Translations under genes and position numbers: made by a program
Notes under the pieces: model-generated
Told to the model about the DNA's origin: nothing
The model's input: only the letters and a program-made list of their open reading frames with translations
Database searches by the model: none
Source: SAR86 cluster bacterium
GTDB lineage: Bacteria; Pseudomonadota; Gammaproteobacteria; Magnimaribacterales; Magnimaribacteraceae
Assembly: GCA_016777005.1 (NCBI GenBank)
Contig: JADHSF010000002.1
Location: 1 to 64,000, forward strand
Length of the DNA: 64,000 nucleotides
Direction of reading: 5' to 3'
In this document: in pieces, positions 50,807 to 64,000 of the stretch
How positions within the stretch are numbered: the first letter of the stretch is position 1
Layout of the letters: the number at the start of each line of letters is the position of its first letter

Positions 50807-51243
50807 ATTTATTAAAGTTAAATATCGTTATTATCATTTCGATATTTTTATACTCTTGTGTGGCTAACCAAAATATAAGAGATGCTTCTCTTTATGCGGT
50901 TCCCGTAAATGATTTTTCACGAACAGTTGAATTGTTAATAGCTAACGAAGAATTTTTAGAGTCAGAAATTATGAAAATTAATGCTTTAAATCCCTCTATC
51001 CAAAGAATAATTCTTGGAGCTGATGATTTTTTAAAGAAAGAAAATTATCCAAAAGCTAACTCTGAACTAGAAAGAGCATTTAGGCTTACAAAAAGTGAAG
51101 GTGCTCTCTACTTGAGAATTGCACACTTGAGATACAAACAAGGCCTGCTTAAGGAATCAGAATCCTTTGCATCAAGAGGCTTGCTGTTAGGTAACATATC
51201 CTCGTGGGAGCGTTTACTGCTAAATGTCTATTTAAAGAACTAG
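50803..51243 (+). CDS. TPR-type lipoprotein, candidate PBP1b activator
   Basis: IIISIFLYSCVANQ lipobox-like signal; NYPKANSELERAFRLTKSEGALYLRIAHLRYKQGLLKESESFASRGLLL TPR-like; TTG start overlaps mrcB stop by 4 nt. Confidence 0.7.
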   Translation: MNLLKLNIVIIISIFLYSCVANQNIRDASLYAVPVNDFSRTVELLIANEEFLESEIMKINALNPSIQRIILGADDFLKKENYPKANSELERAFRLTKSEGALYLRIAHLRYKQGLLKESESFASRGLLLGNISSWERLLLNVYLKN

Positions 51244-51308
51244 GGCTAGATAGTGTTTTCGCAAAAATATATAATTCCTCGCCCTCAAATAGTCAAGATT
51301 AAAACATA

Positions 51309-52316
51309 ATGAAAAACGTTGGAATAATAGGTGGTTCAGGATTCGCTGGTGAAGAGCTCATTAGGTATCTAAGCGTCCGCGAGGATACTAGTATTTTGGC
51401 GGTAAGTTCTAGAGAGCTTAGAGGGAAGAAAACGCCAAAGATTGTGCAGGACACGGAACTCTTTTTTGTTGATCCTGAAGATGATATTTTCTTTGATTGC
51501 GATGTTGTATTTTTTGCTACTCCACACGGAGTTTCAATGAATAGAGCTAAATCTTTTCTTGAAAAAAACATAAAGGTTATAGACCTTTCCGCCGACTTTA
51601 GACTGAAGGATAGTAAGATCTGGAGAGACTGGTACAAAAGTGAGCATAAAGATTTAGATAATCTATCAAGCTCTACATATGGACTGACCGAACTCAACTG
51701 TGAACTTATCAAAACAAGTAATCTTGTTGCTGTTCCAGGCTGCTATCCTACTGCTTCTATATTAGGCCTCATGCCACTGATGAAGCTGGATAACAATATT
51801 GAATCAATCACTATAGATGCTAAGTCAGGAATTAGCGGAGCAGGAAGAAGTAGGGTAGAAAACGGCTTAAAAGAAGACATCGAAGAAAACTTTTATGCTT
51901 ACGCCACCTCTGGTCATAGACACCTTCCTGAAATAAGCCAGATATTAGATGAAATTTATGGCGAACCTTTAGTATTAAATTTTTTACCTCATTTGATACC
52001 GGCTATGCGAGGGATTTATGCAACCATGTATGTGAATTTTACAAAACTACCTGAGCAAAATATTTTAGAAATCTATAAAAATTTTTATAAGGATTCACCT
52101 AATATTACCTTAATGGATATTGATCAAGTCCCTGAGATTGCCAAAGTATCTTTTACAAACAAATGTCAGATAGGAGTTTATCCTTCTGCTATCTCTAATC
52201 AGCTTGTAATTATTTCTTCAATAGATAATTTAATTAAGGGTGCTGCTGGTCAGGCAATCGAATGTTACAATTTAATGTGTGGACATAACCAAATGAAAGG
52301 CCTTACTAATGGTTGA
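51309..52316 (+). CDS. argC: N-acetyl-gamma-glutamyl-phosphate reductase
   Basis: [54 protein letters not shown]. Confidence 0.97.
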   Translation: MKNVGIIGGSGFAGEELIRYLSVREDTSILAVSSRELRGKKTPKIVQDTELFFVDPEDDIFFDCDVVFFATPHGVSMNRAKSFLEKNIKVIDLSADFRLKDSKIWRDWYKSEHKDLDNLSSSTYGLTELNCELIKTSNLVAVPGCYPTASILGLMPLMKLDNNIESITIDAKSGISGAGRSRVENGLKEDIEENFYAYATSGHRHLPEISQILDEIYGEPLVLNFLPHLIPAMRGIYATMYVNFTKLPEQNILEIYKNFYKDSPNITLMDIDQVPEIAKVSFTNKCQIGVYPSAISNQLVIISSIDNLIKGAAGQAIECYNLMCGHNQMKGLTNG

Positions 52317-52659
52317 AACTTATACCCCTTCATTAATGCAACTCACTAATGGAGCTGTAAATAAAATACTATCACTAAAAGACAGTGAATCGAATAATGA
52401 TACTTTGAATCTAAGAGTTTATGTAACAGGTGGTGGCTGCTCAGGTTTTCAGTATGGATTTTCATTTGATAGTATCGTCGATGAGGACGATACATGTATT
52501 GAAAAGGAAGGAGCTAACCTAGTAATTGACTCATTGAGCCTCCAGTACCTTCAAGGGTCTACAGTAGACTATGTTGAGGATTTAACTGGGTCCAAGTTTA
52601 TTATTTCTAATCCAAATGCTACCACTACTTGTGGATGTGGAGAGTCTTTCTCTATATAG
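52309..52659 (+). CDS. erpA: Iron-sulfur cluster insertion protein ErpA
   Basis: [20 protein letters not shown] ... [16 protein letters not shown]. Confidence 0.95.
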   Translation: MVETYTPSLMQLTNGAVNKILSLKDSESNNDTLNLRVYVTGGGCSGFQYGFSFDSIVDEDDTCIEKEGANLVIDSLSLQYLQGSTVDYVEDLTGSKFIISNPNATTTCGCGESFSI

Positions 52660-53761
52660 ACGGAGAAAATATTCTTCCAAGATAAACCGCACCTTTACTG
52701 CCCGTAATTTCCTCTAATTCAAATTTTACCTCGTCTAATCTTTTCTTGGCGAGCCAAGCAAAGCATATTGCTTCTAAATAATCTGGATCAACACCTATTT
52801 CTTGAGTTGTCTTACACTTTTTATTGAGTCCTCTAGAGATTCTCTCAAGGAGGTATTTATTATGAACACCACCTCCGCAAAAATATATCTCATCTTCAAT
52901 TACATTTAATTTGTTTAAAGAATTTAAAAGACTTTGGGCAGTCATCTCAGCCAGAGTAGCCTGTATGTCTTGAGGTTCCAATTCTTTATTGATATTTTTT
53001 AAATGTGTCTCTAGCCAAGTTAAGCTGAAATAATCAGGACCTGTGCTTTTGGGATAATCTAATAAAAAATATTTATCATTCATCATATTATCAAGAAGAC
53101 TTTGTATTATGTTGCCAGATTTAGCCCATTTTCCATCTTGATCATAGTTTCCTTTTCCATTTTTTCTATTCCAGGAGTCCATAAGACAGTTTCCTGGACC
53201 CGTGTCAAACCCTATTAATTTATCATTACCCAATAAAGATATATTAGTTATACCTCCAATATTTATGATTATTCTGTTTTCTTTACGGGTATTAAAAACC
53301 TCATTATGAAACACTGGTGACAAGGGAGCGCCTTGCCCTCCTGCAGCTATATCATCATTTCTAAAATGACCTACAGTTGTAATACCAAGATTATCACTTA
53401 CTAGTTGTGGATCACCAATCTGAAGAGAGAAAGGATTTCGAGACTTAGGTTCATGTTTAATAGTCTGGCCATGCGATCCGATGGCTTCTACTGTACTTGC
53501 ATCTATAGATATAAGAGCTAAGAAGGCGTTAATGCTATCGCAAAAAAACTCTCCAAGCTCTCTATCAAGAAGCGATAATGATGATTCATTTATTTCTGAT
53601 CTAATGGAGAGTTCTAAAATTTCTTTTTTTAAATGTTTAGGAATGTCAAAGTTTCGCAGCCCCAGAATTTCTATTTCTTCTCCTTTACAATTTATAGCAG
53701 CACAATCTAGTGAGTCTACGCTGGTACCTGTCATTAGACCTATAAAGATCTTATCCTCCAT
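52652..53761 (-). CDS. anmK: Anhydro-N-acetylmuramic acid kinase
   Basis: [70 protein letters not shown]. Confidence 0.96.
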   Translation of the reverse strand: MEDKIFIGLMTGTSVDSLDCAAINCKGEEIEILGLRNFDIPKHLKKEILELSIRSEINESSLSLLDRELGEFFCDSINAFLALISIDASTVEAIGSHGQTIKHEPKSRNPFSLQIGDPQLVSDNLGITTVGHFRNDDIAAGGQGAPLSPVFHNEVFNTRKENRIIINIGGITNISLLGNDKLIGFDTGPGNCLMDSWNRKNGKGNYDQDGKWAKSGNIIQSLLDNMMNDKYFLLDYPKSTGPDYFSLTWLETHLKNINKELEPQDIQATLAEMTAQSLLNSLNKLNVIEDEIYFCGGGVHNKYLLERISRGLNKKCKTTQEIGVDPDYLEAICFAWLAKKRLDEVKFELEEITGSKGAVYLGRIFSPSI

Positions 53762-55055
53762 AGAATTCTCTTTGGTCGATTAGATATTGATATTTTTGTA
53801 ATTCATTAATTAGATCTGATGATTTTTCTTTATAAGCCATTAGCTCAGAAGACCTGATTGGAGATGCATTAGGAAACTTAACCTTAAGCGGATCTGTATG
53901 TTTACCATTTACATGAAATTCATAATGCAAATGAGGTCCTGTTGCAAGACCAGTACTTCCTACATAACCAATAGTTTGACCTTGTTTTATTTTTCTTCCC
54001 ACTTTTGTTCTGGCACTAAACCTATCTAAATGACAATATCTTGTCACGTAATCTTCAGAATGTTTTATCTTGATTTCATTACCACAACCAGCATTATATT
54101 CTGCGAACAGAACAGTTCCATCTCCCGTAGCTCTTATGGGAGAACCCTTATTGGCGGCATAATCTACCCCTCTATGAGCTCTGATTGTATGCAGAACGGG
54201 GTGCCTTCTTTTAAGGTTATATTTTGAACTGATATAGCTCAGCTTTACCGGAGATCTTAAAAAGGCCTTCTTAACATTTTCTCCTTCAAGATTAAAATAC
54301 TCTGAATTTTGTTCATCTAAATCGTATCTCACCGCAATGAACTTCTTATTTCTATTATTAAATTCAGAAATAAGAATATCTCCATCAATTACCTTTTCAC
54401 CGTCAATGATTACTTCTTCATAGACAATACTAAAGGTATCACCAGGACGAATATCATGTGTGAAATCTATATCCCATCCGTTAATGTAGGCTAAATCCAT
54501 TAATACACTGTCAGGAACATTTTCTCTAAGACCCGACATATACATAGAGTCTTTTATAACGACATGCTTAAAGACCTTCACCTTCTCAATTTTGGATTCA
54601 TATCTTGAAATCACATAAGAACTATTAACCCTTTCGGCCTTGATACCAGACTTAATATTATCCACATAGATAAGCTTCTCTAATTCACCATATTCATTAA
54701 CATAAGCCTTAATCTTGTCTCCAACCTCTATTTTTGACAGCAGATCACTTTTTTTACTATTAATTAATTTAATTATATTTTCTTTAGCTACTCCCAGATT
54801 ATCAAGAATAGTAAACAGAGAGTCGTTTCTTTTTATTACAACTTCTTTTTCTATATATGGGATCTCAATTTGATAGTCTTCAGAAAGTGAACTTAGCATT
54901 AATGGCTTTCTAAGTTCAGAGATTTTATCCTCTTCAGTGAAGTCTTTACTACCTAAAATACTTATGCAAGCAAGCAGGAGAAAGCCTAAAATCATAGCCA
55001 AGACATGCTTCATAGGGATGTTTCTTAATATGGTTAATATTTCTGTAACCAGCAT
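53751..55055 (-). CDS. M23 peptidoglycan DD-metallopeptidase (MepM-like)
   Basis: HTIRAHRGVDYAANKGSPIRATGDGTVLFAEYNAGCGNEIKIKH, GLATGPHLHYEFHVNG; LysM/OapA-like upstream region. Confidence 0.93.
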   Translation of the reverse strand: MLVTEILTILRNIPMKHVLAMILGFLLLACISILGSKDFTEEDKISELRKPLMLSSLSEDYQIEIPYIEKEVVIKRNDSLFTILDNLGVAKENIIKLINSKKSDLLSKIEVGDKIKAYVNEYGELEKLIYVDNIKSGIKAERVNSSYVISRYESKIEKVKVFKHVVIKDSMYMSGLRENVPDSVLMDLAYINGWDIDFTHDIRPGDTFSIVYEEVIIDGEKVIDGDILISEFNNRNKKFIAVRYDLDEQNSEYFNLEGENVKKAFLRSPVKLSYISSKYNLKRRHPVLHTIRAHRGVDYAANKGSPIRATGDGTVLFAEYNAGCGNEIKIKHSEDYVTRYCHLDRFSARTKVGRKIKQGQTIGYVGSTGLATGPHLHYEFHVNGKHTDPLKVKFPNASPIRSSELMAYKEKSSDLINELQKYQYLIDQREFYGG

Positions 55056-55097
55056 AAAGTCGAATGATACCTCAAAAAGATCATATAATAGACCACA

Positions 55098-56288
55098 ATG
55101 AGTAAAGAGAGCTTAGAACTTTTAACAAGAGGAACAGAAGAAATCATCCCAGAAGAAGCCTTCTTAGGGCAAATAGACTCTAAAAGGACTTTGAGAATAA
55201 AGGCAGGGTTTGATCCTACTTCTCCAGACTTACATTTGGGTCATACTGTTCTTCTCAATAAAATGAGGATATTTCAAGATCTGGGACACGAGGTAATCTT
55301 TCTTATAGGAGATTTTACTGGACTAGTAGGTGATCCTTCGGGGGTGAACGAAACCAGACCAGTACTGACTGAAGAACAACTAAATAAGAATGCTGAAACT
55401 TACAAAAAACAAGTTTTTAAAATTCTAGATCCAGATAAAACTGAAATTAGATATAATTCTGAGTGGATGAATGAAGTACATCCTTCAGAATTTATAAAAC
55501 TGTTGTCTTCCTATACTGTAGCAAGAATGCTTGAAAGAGATGATTTTTCAAAGCGGTATAAAGCCCAACAACCTATATCCATACATGAATTCTTATACCC
55601 GATTTTACAAGGCTATGATTCAGTTAAACTAAATGCCGATATTGAAATGGGTGGAACCGACCAAAAATTTAACTTACTTTTAGGCAGGGAAGTTCAGAAA
55701 CATTATGGCCAAAAACAACAATCAATACTCACCGTACCTTTGCTAGAGGGCTTGGACGGGGTAAAGAAAATGTCAAAATCTCTGGGTAATTATATAGCTC
55801 TTGAAGATAAGCCTGATGATATGTTTGGAAAACTTATGTCGATTTCAGATGATCTGATGTGGAGATATTTCTCTTTATTAAGCTTTAGATCATCTAAAGA
55901 AATATTAGTTTTCAAGAATGATATAAATGAGGGAACAAACCCTAGGGATATTAAATTTTTGTTAGCTGAAGAGATTGTTGAAAGGTTTCATGAAGGTTTA
56001 GGAGAAGTTTCAAAAGGAAACTTTATTAATAGATTTCAAAAGGGAAATATTTCGCAAGACATAGAAGAGATAAATATAAATATTGAAAATGATTCTGAGC
56101 TTTTAACAAGAATTATCAAGGAGTCTAAGCTTCTTTCAAGCACTTCTGAAGCTTTACGAATGATCCAGCAAGGAGCAGTGAAGTTGAATGATGAGAAGGT
56201 TTCTGACGGGAAAACCACAGTTCAGAAAGGTTCATCAAACTTAATACAAGTAGGCAAAAAAAAGGTGGCAAAGATATTTGTTCTTTAA
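55098..56288 (+). CDS. tyrS: Tyrosyl-tRNA synthetase
   Basis: [25 protein letters not shown] (HIGH), [16 protein letters not shown] (KMSKS), C-terminal S4 domain. Confidence 0.97.
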   Translation: MSKESLELLTRGTEEIIPEEAFLGQIDSKRTLRIKAGFDPTSPDLHLGHTVLLNKMRIFQDLGHEVIFLIGDFTGLVGDPSGVNETRPVLTEEQLNKNAETYKKQVFKILDPDKTEIRYNSEWMNEVHPSEFIKLLSSYTVARMLERDDFSKRYKAQQPISIHEFLYPILQGYDSVKLNADIEMGGTDQKFNLLLGREVQKHYGQKQQSILTVPLLEGLDGVKKMSKSLGNYIALEDKPDDMFGKLMSISDDLMWRYFSLLSFRSSKEILVFKNDINEGTNPRDIKFLLAEEIVERFHEGLGEVSKGNFINRFQKGNISQDIEEININIENDSELLTRIIKESKLLSSTSEALRMIQQGAVKLNDEKVSDGKTTVQKGSSNLIQVGKKKVAKIFVL

Positions 56289-56303
56289 AGAGCAAATACT
56301 TCT

Positions 56304-56330
56304 TTGAAACTAGATGATTTGATGTATACT
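56304..56330 (+). promoter_or_regulatory. Candidate rRNA promoter (TTGAAA/TTTGAA – TATACT) with G/C-rich discriminator
   Basis: tttgaaactagatgatttgatgTATACTgcgcatcccc about 165 bp upstream of 16S. Confidence 0.55.
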
Positions 56331-56491
56331 GCGCATCCCCTCGTTCGCGAAGGGAAGTTTTTTAAAAGTTTTAATAAGTAATTCGTGTGGGCGCTTATAA
56401 TTAAGCGCAACTTACCAAAGTTAGTAATTATATTATATTTATATAATTTAAAAGCTGACTTTAGTGTCATTTGACACTTAATTCAAAATTC

Positions 56492-58043
<1,552 letters not shown>

Positions 58044-58114
58044 AAATAAAACGTTTTTTTGTAGGCGTTCACACGAATTACTTATTTCTTTTTATCTTTT
58101 TTAGATAAAGAAGA

Positions 58115-58125
58115 GTTCTTTAACA
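58115..58125 (+). promoter_or_regulatory. boxA-like antitermination element in 16S-23S spacer
   Basis: gttctttaaca resembles boxA (TGCTCTTTAACA); preceded by a small hairpin. Confidence 0.6.
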
Positions 58126-58251
58126 TTTTTATAAGTTCAATCAAGTCATATCATGAATATTTTTATTCATTGGTATGCAAATTAACTATTCTTCAGATCT
58201 TCATATTTATATGAATATTTGTTGAGTAACTGCAAAGTAATTTGGCGTTTT

Positions 58252-58293
58252 TTGTGTTTTTTTAAAACACAATTTTGTGTCTTTTAGACACAA
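58252..58293 (+). repeat. Overlapping inverted repeats in the 16S-23S spacer (alternative hairpins)
   Basis: TTGTGTTTT-TTT-AAAACACAA followed by TTGTGTC-TTTTA-GACACAA; middle ACACAA-TT-TTGTGT also pairs. Confidence 0.8.
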
Positions 58294-58344
58294 TAAGTAG
58301 ATAGAAATGCTTGGTATATATCATTAAGTTAATTGATGTAATAT

Positions 58345-61262
<2,918 letters not shown>

Positions 61263-61330
61263 ATTACATCAAGTAATTTCTTGATATAACCAAGTTACTT
61301 AACAGTTAATAGATTGAATTTATAAGTTTA

Positions 61331-61447
61331 TGTCTGATGACAATAGCAAAAGTGAACCACCTGATACCTTTTCGAACTCAGAAGTGAAACCTTTTAGCGC
61401 CGATGGTAGTGTGGTTGCGACCATGTGAGAGTAGGACATCGTCAGAC
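61331..61447 (+). rRNA. rrf: 5S ribosomal RNA
   Basis: tgtctgatgacaatagcaaaagtgaaccacctgataccttttcgaactcagaagtgaaa...gagagtaggacatcgtcagac; terminal arms pair. Confidence 0.93.
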
Positions 61448-61458
61448 TTCTTTTGAAG

Positions 61459-61493
61459 AAACCCTTCTAATTTTTAATTAGGAGGGTTTTTTT
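61459..61493. terminator. rRNA operon terminator overlapping the 3' end of the convergent CDS
   Basis: aaacccttctaatttttaattaggagggttttttt: perfect CCCTTCTAAT-like stem with T-tract (one G·U/mismatch) on + strand and A-rich on the other side. Confidence 0.85.
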
Positions 61494-62304
61494 CTGCAAC
61501 AAGCATTGCTCCCAGGGCAGAAGCATATTCACCATTTTTAGGAAAATGAGGAGTAAAACCAGTAATTGATGCCGCTTGTTCCAGAGAATTTCTTAGACCC
61601 ACAAAAGATGGTGCTCTGCCTACCACAACAATTTCTGAAGCTTGAAACATCATAGCAACTGAAGTCGCTATTCGAGCTGCTGTTTGACCGACTAAATTTA
61701 CAATACCAGCTGCTATATCCTCTCTGGAATATTCAATATTATCTTTTGATATCTTACCGAAATTTACAGCTGTAGTATTAGATGGAAGTTGACCTATAGG
61801 GCCTGAAACAACATCTTCTAATATAAGATCTACAAAACTTTCATCTCCCTTTTCCGCTAGAGCTGCTATCTCTTCAGGATCTGTTGTACCTAATAAGAGT
61901 TTGCTTAAACCTAGAACAGTACCTCCTCCAACACCAGTACCTGAACAATGAGTAAAGATTCCTCTGTGCGCATGTATGCAAGCAGTACCAGAACCAGCAC
62001 TGACAATAATTGTAGACTCTTCCTCGCTAAGGCCCGAAAGTTTCATAGAACCATGTCCAACTGCATCTATTTCATTTACATGGATAATTGGAGTTGAATC
62101 TATATAGTCTCCAAGCCCTAGATGTTTTCCTCCAGTTACAGCTAAAAATCCTTCATTGGAAACAAAATCAATATCTGGAAATAGTTTTTTCACCCTCTCT
62201 TGATCTAAATTTTTTGAACTCAAATCCATTTTATGAATAAGTTCATCACCTTTTGTTCTAAGTGTGTCCGTTACTGTTATACCGAAATCAGCAGAGATAT
62301 TCAT
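61474..62304 (-). CDS. coaW: Type II pantothenate kinase (fumble/CoaW family)
   Basis: MNISADFGITVTDTL phosphate motif, ITGGKHLG-like VTGGKHLGLG, TIIVSAGSGTACIHAHRGIFTHCSGTGVGGGTVLGLSKLLLG. Confidence 0.8.
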   Translation of the reverse strand: MNISADFGITVTDTLRTKGDELIHKMDLSSKNLDQERVKKLFPDIDFVSNEGFLAVTGGKHLGLGDYIDSTPIIHVNEIDAVGHGSMKLSGLSEEESTIIVSAGSGTACIHAHRGIFTHCSGTGVGGGTVLGLSKLLLGTTDPEEIAALAEKGDESFVDLILEDVVSGPIGQLPSNTTAVNFGKISKDNIEYSREDIAAGIVNLVGQTAARIATSVAMMFQASEIVVVGRAPSFVGLRNSLEQAASITGFTPHFPKNGEYASALGAMLVAEKNPPN

Positions 62305-62376
62305 GGAGTATTAAAATAAGTTTGAGTTAATATAAGTAAAGGTTTAATTATAAATGGTTATTAAGTAGGAATGTAG

Positions 62377-63108
62377 ATGGATATAAGACAAATAGTAATG
62401 GTTTCTGGGCTTAGAGATCCAGTAGTTGATGACCTTTGTGCTCTTTTTGATTTTGAGGTGGCCTTTAATGATCCCGGAGTATCTCATTTTGGTCTTGAGA
62501 ATGCCGTAATTCCTTTAGGAACTGATTTTCTAGAAGTTGTCAGTCCAGTAGAAGAAAATACTACTGCAGGAAGGTATCTAACTAAAAGAGGTGGCGATGG
62601 CGGATATATGATAATCATACAAGTGGATAAATTTGAAGATTCACAAAAACTAGTAATCGAACATAATATTAAGACGGTCTGGGAAACTGATTTACCAGAA
62701 GCTAAAGCCATGCATCTCCATCCTAAGCAAATGGGCGGAGCCATCCTGTCTCTAGATTGGATGAATCCTAAAGAGAGCTGGAAATGGGCAGGACCGAATT
62801 GGGAAAAAAATATTTCAGGACCTCTCAAAGGTATTGATGGTGTTGAAATTCAATCAGATAATCCTGAACTAATGCAAGAGACCTGGCTTAGGATTTTAGG
62901 GAATGTTAAAAGCGATCAAGATAACAGAATCCTTTTAGATAATACTTGGATAAAATTTACTGAAGCTACTGACGGAAGGGGCCCCGGTATTTCAGCTTTT
63001 AGTCTTAAAGCTGAAAATAGTGACAAAATTATTGAAAGAGCTGAAAGTTTAGGGTTTTTATTAAATGGCACAATAACTATAGGAGGGGTAAAATTCTATT
63101 TAAAATGA
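62377..63108 (+). CDS. VOC/glyoxalase-like domain protein
   Basis: IRQIVMVSGLRDPVVDDLCALFDFEVAFNDPGVSHFGLENAVIPLGTDFLEVVSPV. Confidence 0.75.
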   Translation: MDIRQIVMVSGLRDPVVDDLCALFDFEVAFNDPGVSHFGLENAVIPLGTDFLEVVSPVEENTTAGRYLTKRGGDGGYMIIIQVDKFEDSQKLVIEHNIKTVWETDLPEAKAMHLHPKQMGGAILSLDWMNPKESWKWAGPNWEKNISGPLKGIDGVEIQSDNPELMQETWLRILGNVKSDQDNRILLDNTWIKFTEATDGRGPGISAFSLKAENSDKIIERAESLGFLLNGTITIGGVKFYLK

Positions 63109-64000
63109 AAATATATTTTTTTGTATTCTTCTCAGTGCTTTTAGTTTCTTGTGGAGGAGGCGGTGGTGGAGGAAGTTCTAGCACACCCACACTTCCCGAT
63201 GGAAATACTACGGGCGGAACTACACAAAGCTCAGGTACTTCCTCTGGCAGCTCTTCAACAACTTCATCAACCACATCGACAACTTCCACAACAACTAATT
63301 CTTATAATCCAAATTTACCTAGCTCTGGTGCGATCACTTTAACTGGTAATTTTGAAACAGATAAGACGGAGTATGAGGAGACACAAGAATATCAACAGCA
63401 ATATGGCTTAGATTTAATTAAGGCTTCTTCGGCCTATGCCCGTGGCGCAACAGGAAGAGGGGCGATTATAGGAATTATGGATTCAGGAGTTGATAACTCT
63501 CACCAAGAATTAAATGGGTTTAACAAAATTGTTTCAGGCAGCTATCTGACATACCAAGATAGATCTCCTACTACAGATGAAAAAAGGCATGGCTCTCATG
63601 TTTCAGGCATAGCGTTGGGCGAGAGAGATGGATCTGGCATACACGGAGTGGCATTTGATGCGCAGCTGTTTTTTATATCTATAGAGTTAGGAACTGCTGG
63701 AGATAGTTATGAGCCAGCTACTATAGACTCGACAGTAGATTTTACTGGAATAGATAATAGCTGGTCTCAATTAGAAGCGGAGTTTGTCACTAACAATGTA
63801 ACTGTCGTTAACGGAAGTTTTGGCTATCAAGGTAATATTAATGACTATACAGAAGCAAATATAAGAGAAGCCTTTCCAAAGACTATAGGTGTTTTAGCTC
63901 AAACTCAAAAACCAAACCAAGATAAAACGATTTTTGTTTGGGCTGCTGGAAATGGAGGTGGATATGCCGATCAAGGAGTAGACTATTCTAGTCCTGAAGT
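63105..64000 (+). CDS. S8 subtilisin-like serine peptidase lipoprotein, N-terminal part (runs off window end)
   Basis: MKIYFFVFFSVLLVSCGGGGGGGSSS lipobox; Ser/Thr-rich linker; GRGAIIGIMDSGVDNSHQEL (Asp) and EKRHGSHVSGIALG (His) catalytic motifs; start overlaps upstream stop (ATGA). Absent from ORF track because it is open at the window edge. Confidence 0.9.
   Translation, partial: MKIYFFVFFSVLLVSCGGGGGGGSSSTPTLPDGNTTGGTTQSSGTSSGSSSTTSSTTSTTSTTTNSYNPNLPSSGAITLTGNFETDKTEYEETQEYQQQYGLDLIKASSAYARGATGRGAIIGIMDSGVDNSHQELNGFNKIVSGSYLTYQDRSPTTDEKRHGSHVSGIALGERDGSGIHGVAFDAQLFFISIELGTAGDSYEPATIDSTVDFTGIDNSWSQLEAEFVTNNVTVVNGSFGYQGNINDYTEANIREAFPKTIGVLAQTQKPNQDKTIFVWAAGNGGGYADQGVDYSSPE

Overview
The window looks like about 64 kb of compact, AT-rich chromosome from a marine-type gammaproteobacterium (SAR86-like in flavour; lineage not verified). 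It is mostly single-copy housekeeping genes. They include a fau–6S RNA–zapA–zapB-like–pepP–ubiH block, rpmG/rpmB/coaBC, an L31 gene and priA. An Anbu/ATP-grasp/alpha-E cluster, tsaE/nnrD and queG follow. Further along are a TetR-controlled MMPL exporter operon, a complete valine-degradation operon, and acs/msrA. The rest holds dNK/pcnB/dksA, mrcB plus a TPR lipoprotein, argC/erpA, anmK/M23 peptidase/tyrS, a complete 16S-23S-5S rRNA operon with no spacer tRNA, a type II pantothenate kinase, and the start of an S8 protease. I saw no CRISPR array, transposon, prophage or tRNA gene. The best candidates for a second look are: (1) the Anbu/CP-ATP-grasp/alpha-E cluster, which lacks the usual transglutaminase partner; (2) the TetR/LolA-like/beta-barrel/MMPL operon with a duplicated perfect 16-bp palindrome; (3) the TPR lipoprotein translationally coupled to mrcB; (4) low-complexity extensions on L31 and DksA; and (5) rRNA operon architecture, including a perfect 17-bp 16S-flanking stem and a mutually exclusive hairpin chain before 23S. 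Product names are from reading translated sequence and recalled family motifs; no database search was run.
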